Assembly (NCBI RefSeq): GCF_003352385.1
Contig: NZ_CP031243.1
Location: 1,156,501 to 1,220,500, forward strand
Direction: 5' to 3'
From: Haemophilus haemolyticus
Lineage (GTDB): Bacteria > Pseudomonadota > Gammaproteobacteria > Enterobacterales > Pasteurellaceae
Length of the DNA stretch: 64,000 bases
Part shown: positions 59,783 to 64,000 of the stretch, piece by piece
Numbering within the stretch: position 1 is the stretch's first letter
Layout of the letters: each line of letters starts with the position of its first letter
Notes under the pieces: generated by a model
The model's database searches: none
What the model saw: the letters and a program-made list of their open reading frames with translations, nothing else
What the model was told of the DNA's origin: nothing
Position numbers and translations under genes: made by a program

Positions 59783-59818
59783 GGCAAGATTTTAGTATTT
59801 TGCCGTGGTTTTTGTTTT
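59783..59818 (+). promoter_or_regulatory. Terminator-like hairpin in the greA leader
   Basis: CGGCAA (59783-59788) pairs with TTGCCG (59801-59806), extended by G-T pairs, and is followed by TGGTTTTTGTTTT ending about 25 bp before the greA ATG. E. coli greA has a leader terminator that yields the small RNA GraL; this could be an equivalent attenuator. It lies on the greA side of the divergent region. Confidence 0.6.
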
Positions 59819-59838
59819 ATTTAGTAAAAGGAAAAACA

Positions 59839-60315
59839 ATGCAACAAATTCCAATGACTGTGCGTGGCGCAGAACAATTACGTGAAGAATTGGATTTCTT
59901 AAAAAATGTACGTCGTCCTGAAATTATTAAAGCGATAGCAGAAGCCCGTGAGCACGGTGATTTAAAAGAAAATGCAGAATATCATGCGGCTCGTGAGCAA
60001 CAAGGTTTTTGTGAAGGCCGTATTCAAGAGATTGAAGGTAAACTTGGTAATGCTCAAGTTATTGATGTCACAAAAATGCCAAATAACGGTAAAGTTATTT
60101 TTGGTGCAACCGTTGTGCTTGTAAATACAGATACAGACGAAGAAGTCACTTATCGCATTGTGGGCGATGATGAAGCGGACATTAAATCTGGTTTGATTTC
60201 GGTTAATTCACCAATTGCGAGAGGTTTAATTGGTAAAGAATTAGATGATACCGTTAATATTACAACGCCTGGCGGTGTCGTTGAGTTTGATATTATTGAA
60301 GTGAATTATATTTAA
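59839..60315 (+). CDS. greA: Transcription elongation factor GreA
   Basis: 158 residues from the ATG at 59839, which follows AAAAGGAAAAA; the frame start at 59800 lies in the leader. N-terminal coiled coil contains [18 protein letters not shown] with the acidic tip. GreA stimulates RNA cleavage in backtracked RNA polymerase. Followed by an uptake-sequence pair. Confidence 0.97.
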   Translation: MQQIPMTVRGAEQLREELDFLKNVRRPEIIKAIAEAREHGDLKENAEYHAAREQQGFCEGRIQEIEGKLGNAQVIDVTKMPNNGKVIFGATVVLVNTDTDEEVTYRIVGDDEADIKSGLISVNSPIARGLIGKELDDTVNITTPGGVVEFDIIEVNYI

Positions 60316-60318
60316 ATA

Positions 60319-60349
60319 AAAAAGTGCGGTTAAAAATGACCGCACTTTT
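60319..60349. terminator. Uptake-sequence pair terminator between greA and yhbY
   Basis: AAAAAGTGCGGT / ACCGCACTTTT stem with an 8-base loop between convergent genes; flanking A and T runs suit both strands. Confidence 0.92.
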
Positions 60350-60353
60350 GTTG

Positions 60354-60653
60354 TTATTTGCGTGGAAGCTGAATTTTTGCTTCTTCGCTTGGGCGATAAA
60401 GCACCAAAATATGCCCGATAGTTTGTACTTGTGCAGCTTTAGTTTCACGCACAATCGCATCGATAATAAGTTGTTTTGTTTCGCGATCTGCACCAGCAAC
60501 TTTTACTTTAATGAGTTCGTGATGATTAAGTGCATTTTCAATTTCAGCAAGTACGCCTTCGGTTAAGCCATTTCCACCAAGCATAACGACTGGGTTAAGA
60601 TGGTGCGCAAGACCTTTTAAAAATTGTTTTTGTTTGGTTGATAAGGTTGTCAT
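60354..60653 (-). CDS. yhbY: CRM-domain RNA-binding protein YhbY
   Basis: 99 residues. CRM domain: KQKQFLKGLAHHLNPVVMLG, GLTEGVLAEI, and a GHILVLYRPSEEAKIQLPRK end. Binds pre-50S ribosomes and helps assembly. Divergent from rlmE. Confidence 0.93.
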   Translation of the reverse strand: MTTLSTKQKQFLKGLAHHLNPVVMLGGNGLTEGVLAEIENALNHHELIKVKVAGADRETKQLIIDAIVRETKAAQVQTIGHILVLYRPSEEAKIQLPRK

Positions 60654-60779
60654 AAGGATTCCTAATTAAAAAGAGCGGTTGATTTTCTCAATGTTTTTCA
60701 CTGATTTCAATCAGCTTCGGCTTGAATTCGGCAGATTGTAACCAAATATAAGCAAAACTACTACCAAAAATAGAAGATT

Positions 60780-61409
60780 ATGGGAAAGAAAAAACGTTCA
60801 GCGAGTTCTTCTCGCTGGCTAAATGAACATTTTAGTGATCAATTTGTGCAAAAAGCGCATAAGCAAAAGTTGCGATCACGCGCTTATTTTAAGATTGATG
60901 AGATTCAGCAAACGGATAAATTATTTAAACAAGGAATGACCGTGGTCGATCTCGGCGCAGCACCTGGCGGTTGGTCGCAATATGTGGTGGGGCAAATTGG
61001 TGGCAAAGGTCGAGTGATTGCTTGTGATATTTTGGAAATGGATCCCATTGTAGGCGTTGATTTTCTGCAAGGCGATTTCCGTGATGAAAACGTTTTGAAT
61101 GCTTTATTAGCGCGCGTAGGCGAAGATAAAGTTGATGTTGTGATGTCTGATATGGCACCAAATTTTAGTGGAATGCCGTCAGTGGATATTCCACGCGCAA
61201 TGTATTTGGTCGAGCTTGCTTTAGATATGTGTAAACAAGTCTTGGCAACCAAAGGAAGCTTTGTTGTTAAAGTTTTCCAAGGTGAAGGCTTTGATGAATA
61301 TTTAAGAGAAATTCGTTCTTTATTTAATGTGGTGAAAGTGCGTAAGCCTGAAGCATCACGCGGACGTTCTCGCGAAGTATATATTGTGGCAACAGGCTAT
61401 AAAGGTTAA
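60780..61409 (+). CDS. rlmE: 23S rRNA 2'-O-methyltransferase RlmE (FtsJ/RrmJ)
   Basis: 209 residues. SAM motif [15 protein letters not shown], DxxxxD segment [13 protein letters not shown], and catalytic K-D-K-E residues (K in [12 protein letters not shown]124-type, K in [12 protein letters not shown]). It methylates U2552 of 23S rRNA. ftsH follows after 80 bp in the same direction as in E. coli. Confidence 0.97.
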   Translation: MGKKKRSASSSRWLNEHFSDQFVQKAHKQKLRSRAYFKIDEIQQTDKLFKQGMTVVDLGAAPGGWSQYVVGQIGGKGRVIACDILEMDPIVGVDFLQGDFRDENVLNALLARVGEDKVDVVMSDMAPNFSGMPSVDIPRAMYLVELALDMCKQVLATKGSFVVKVFQGEGFDEYLREIRSLFNVVKVRKPEASRGRSREVYIVATGYKG

Positions 61410-61489
61410 TTGCTTTGATAGCTTTTCATTGCTAATAATGTATAGTATCTTGTAAAAAATTTTTTAACTTAGGAAAGGTAGGTTAGACT

Positions 61490-63406
61490 TTGAACGATAT
61501 GGTCAAAAATCTGGTGCTTTGGGTGGTAGTCGCAGTCATTATGATGACTGCATACCAGAGTTTTAATTCCTCTTCGGTAGATAATTCTACTGATTATACA
61601 ACCTTTGTTTACGATGTAAGCAACGGACAAGTGACAGCGGCACGTTTTGATGCTAATGAGATTACGGTAACGAAAACGGATGGTTCTAAATATTCAACCG
61701 TAATGCCCCCACTTGAAGACAAAAAATTGCTTGATGATTTGTTAAGCAAAAAAGTCAAGGTGGAAGGTACGCCATTTGAAAAACGTGGTTTCTTATCCCA
61801 AATTTTAATTTCTTGGTTCCCAATGTTATTCCTTGTGGGCGTATGGGTATTCTTTATGCGCCAAATGCAAGGCGGTGGTGGCAAAGCGATGAGCTTTGGT
61901 AAAAGCCGCGCAAAAATGCTGAACCAAGATCAGATTAAGGTTACTTTTGCGGATGTCGCTGGTTGCGATGAAGCAAAAGAAGAAGTGGGCGAAATCGTTG
62001 ATTTCTTGCGTGATCCGAATAAATTCCAAAACTTGGGTGGTAAAATTCCAAAAGGTATCCTTATGGTAGGGCCTCCAGGTACTGGTAAAACCTTACTGGC
62101 TCGTGCTATCGCAGGGGAAGCAAAAGTTCCATTCTTCACTATTTCTGGTTCTGATTTCGTAGAAATGTTTGTGGGTGTTGGCGCATCACGTGTACGAGAT
62201 ATGTTTGAACAGGCTAAGAAAAATGCACCTTGCTTAATCTTCATTGATGAAATCGATGCTGTGGGTCGCCAACGTGGTGCGGGTTTAGGTGGTGGACATG
62301 ATGAACGTGAACAAACCTTAAACCAAATGCTGGTTGAAATGGATGGGTTTAGTGGTAATGACGGCGTAATTGTTATTGCAGCAACTAACCGCCCAGATGT
62401 GCTTGACCCAGCCTTAACTCGTCCAGGTCGTTTTGACCGACAAGTTGTTGTTGGTTTACCTGATGTAAAAGGTCGTGAGCAAATCTTAAAAGTCCATATG
62501 CGAAAAGTGCCTGTAGCACAAGATGTTGATGCAATGACATTGGCTCGTGGTACGCCTGGCTATTCTGGTGCAGATTTAGCAAACTTAGTGAATGAAGCCG
62601 CTTTATTTGCTGCTCGAGTGAATAAACGTATGGTAACCATGCTTGAGTTTGAAAAAGCGAAAGATAAAATCAATATGGGGCCAGAGCGTCGAACCATGAT
62701 TATGACGGATAAGCAAAAAGAGTCCACTGCTTATCATGAAGCTGGCCATGCGATTGTGGGTTATTTAGTACCTGAACATGATCCTGTACACAAAGTGACG
62801 ATTATTCCTCGTGGACGAGCATTGGGTGTGACATTCTTCTTGCCTGAAGGTGATCAAATTAGTATTAGCCAAAAACAATTGGAAAGTAAGCTTTCTACCT
62901 TGTATGCGGGGCGTTTAGCAGAAGATTTGATTTACGGTGAGGAAAATATCTCAACGGGTGCATCGAATGATATTAAAGTAGCGACTAATATCGCGCGTAA
63001 TATGGTGACGCAATGGGGATTCTCTGACAAATTAGGTCCAATTCTTTATACGGAAGATGAGGGCGAGGTTTTCTTAGGTCGTTCAATGGCGAAAGCAAAA
63101 CATATGTCAGATGAAACCGCTCATGCAATTGATGAAGAAGTTCGTGCAATTGTAAATCGTAACTATGCGAGAGCAAGACAGATTTTGACTGATAATATGG
63201 ATATTCTGCACGCAATGAAAGATGCGTTAGTCAAATATGAAACCATTGAAGAAGAACAAATTAAACAATTGATGAATCGTGAACCAGTCACACCGCCATC
63301 AGGTTGGGGAGAACCGAAAACACAACAGGCTGCTTATGCAAATTCAACAACGAATGATGCAAAGCCTGAAAGTGCGGTAGAAAATACCGACGATTTTAAT
63401 GTTTAA
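61490..63406 (+). CDS. ftsH: ATP-dependent zinc metalloprotease FtsH
   Basis: 638 residues if started at TTG 61490; the ATG at 61499 gives 635. Two membrane segments ([37 protein letters not shown]) flank a small periplasmic loop. AAA motor: Walker [14 protein letters not shown], Walker [16 protein letters not shown], second region RPGRFDRQ. Protease site [10 protein letters not shown], third ligand EDLIYG. Degrades LpxC, sigma-32 and membrane proteins. Ends with a good terminator. Confidence 0.97.
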   Translation: MNDMVKNLVLWVVVAVIMMTAYQSFNSSSVDNSTDYTTFVYDVSNGQVTAARFDANEITVTKTDGSKYSTVMPPLEDKKLLDDLLSKKVKVEGTPFEKRGFLSQILISWFPMLFLVGVWVFFMRQMQGGGGKAMSFGKSRAKMLNQDQIKVTFADVAGCDEAKEEVGEIVDFLRDPNKFQNLGGKIPKGILMVGPPGTGKTLLARAIAGEAKVPFFTISGSDFVEMFVGVGASRVRDMFEQAKKNAPCLIFIDEIDAVGRQRGAGLGGGHDEREQTLNQMLVEMDGFSGNDGVIVIAATNRPDVLDPALTRPGRFDRQVVVGLPDVKGREQILKVHMRKVPVAQDVDAMTLARGTPGYSGADLANLVNEAALFAARVNKRMVTMLEFEKAKDKINMGPERRTMIMTDKQKESTAYHEAGHAIVGYLVPEHDPVHKVTIIPRGRALGVTFFLPEGDQISISQKQLESKLSTLYAGRLAEDLIYGEENISTGASNDIKVATNIARNMVTQWGFSDKLGPILYTEDEGEVFLGRSMAKAKHMSDETAHAIDEEVRAIVNRNYARARQILTDNMDILHAMKDALVKYETIEEEQIKQLMNREPVTPPSGWGEPKTQQAAYANSTTNDAKPESAVENTDDFNV

Positions 63407-63412
63407 CTTATC

Positions 63413-63442
63413 AAAGCCTTTCTTCGGAAAGGCTTTATTTTT
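63413..63442 (+). terminator. Terminator after ftsH with a UUCG tetraloop
   Basis: Perfect stem AAAGCCTTTC / GAAAGGCTTT closed by TTCG, then ATTTTTATC. Seven bases after the ftsH stop. Confidence 0.95.
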
Positions 63443-63540
63443 ATCAGAAATAGATAGATCTGTTCATTATTTAGGCATAGAATGATTATAACCAAACAGC
63501 AATGATTATTTTCAGGTAATGTAATTTATAAGGAGTTCAC

Positions 63541-64000
63541 ATGAAAAATAGAAGTCCATTATTTTTTTTATCGATGGTTACAATAGGGAGTCATGTTCAG
63601 GCGTTTGATGCAAATACGGATACTGTAAATAATTGGGATACTGTAGATATACATAGTCATGGTAAAAAAGTTGAGGATACATCTGATAAAATTAAGTATG
63701 AATTTAATTATAAGGACGGAGATATTATTGGTACAAAAAATTGGCAACCACATTCCGGTGGAAGTACAATAAATAAGATAATTGATGTTAGGAATAGAAC
63801 ATCATCAACAGATGCCTTAAAAAAAGATATAACAGAAACAACAATAAAAACTCCGGGAAATTTGAATATTATACATGTTGATGATGGCACTCCAATTAGC
63901 TGGCAAGATGGAGTACAGGTGTATAATTCTAATAATAAGAATGTTGAAAGATCTGAAACTATACTTAATTTTGATACAGAGCTTAATGTTGATATAACTA
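63541..64000 (+). CDS. Unrecognised secreted or surface protein, 3' partial
   Basis: Open to the window end (153 codons seen). Signal peptide MKNRSPLFFLSMVTIGSHVQ, likely cleaved after VQA, then a Thr/Asn/Asp-rich, low-GC region. Composition suits an autotransporter passenger or adhesin; no domain is recognised. The signal codons contain a T8 run (63562-63569) that could slip. Base composition differs from the conserved genes before it, and it follows ftsH directly, so it may be an insertion. Shine-Dalgarno AAGGAG. Class is inference. Confidence 0.65.
   Translation, partial: MKNRSPLFFLSMVTIGSHVQAFDANTDTVNNWDTVDIHSHGKKVEDTSDKIKYEFNYKDGDIIGTKNWQPHSGGSTINKIIDVRNRTSSTDALKKDITETTIKTPGNLNIIHVDDGTPISWQDGVQVYNSNNKNVERSETILNFDTELNVDIT

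Overview
The window is chromosomal DNA from the Haemophilus influenzae / H. haemolyticus group of Pasteurellaceae. The AT-rich sequence is dotted with the 9-base Haemophilus DNA uptake sequence AAGTGCGGT, often as inverted pairs after genes. The tmRNA encodes the tag ANDEQYALAA. A lic1 phosphorylcholine locus with a CAAT repeat tract is present, and gene neighbourhoods such as lolC-bio-lolDE, licABCD and htrB/hldE fit this genus. The exact species cannot be fixed from the window, although intact hyp and fdhF genes are worth noting for strain typing.

Layout. 1-4150: end of an ECF nickel/cobalt-type transporter (T component and ATPase), then hydrogenase maturation genes hypB, hypD and hypE. 4155-4520: tmRNA on the minus strand. 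4695-13095: dinB and epmC; an accessory cassette of two secreted Sel1-repeat proteins around a ComEC-like metallo-beta-lactamase-fold protein; then prfA, an RDD protein, prmC, a SirB1-type protein and kdsA. 13143-16523: two decayed copies of one IS3-family element flanking a large Gcr/SpecificRecomb-family membrane protein gene. 16552-25236: hprA-like dehydrogenase, lolC, a complete bioAFGCD cluster, lolD and lolE. 25372-32415: aroG behind a TrpR-type operator, a UmuD/LexA-like protein without its catalytic residues behind a possible LexA box, sstT, a quinone-reductase-like flavoprotein, a TorD-family chaperone, a nitroreductase and sppA.

32453-40589: licDCBA on the minus strand with its phase-variable tract, mnmC, fabB (FadR-type site), grxA and rimK. 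40829-43433: fdhF with an in-frame UGA (selenocysteine) and SECIS hairpin, and hypA. 43528-51529: gltS, parC, parE, htrB/lpxL and hldE. 51538-53263: a probable solitary IS end, an AraC-type regulator, a PEBP-family secreted protein and a decayed HsdR-like fragment. 53601-63406: rpsO, a Fur-type iron-regulated TonB receptor with a YddA/SbmA-like ABC exporter, dacB, greA, yhbY, rlmE and ftsH. The window ends inside the start of an unrecognised large secreted or surface protein.

How the genes work together. The nickel transporter, HypA/B/D/E and FdhF imply formate oxidation coupled to a [NiFe]-hydrogenase whose structural genes lie outside the window. The lic and htrB/hldE genes shape the lipooligosaccharide. 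The bio and lol genes handle biotin synthesis and lipoprotein export. Accessory material clusters at the Sel1-MBL cassette, the Gcr/IS segment, the 51.5-53.5 kb junction and the right end.
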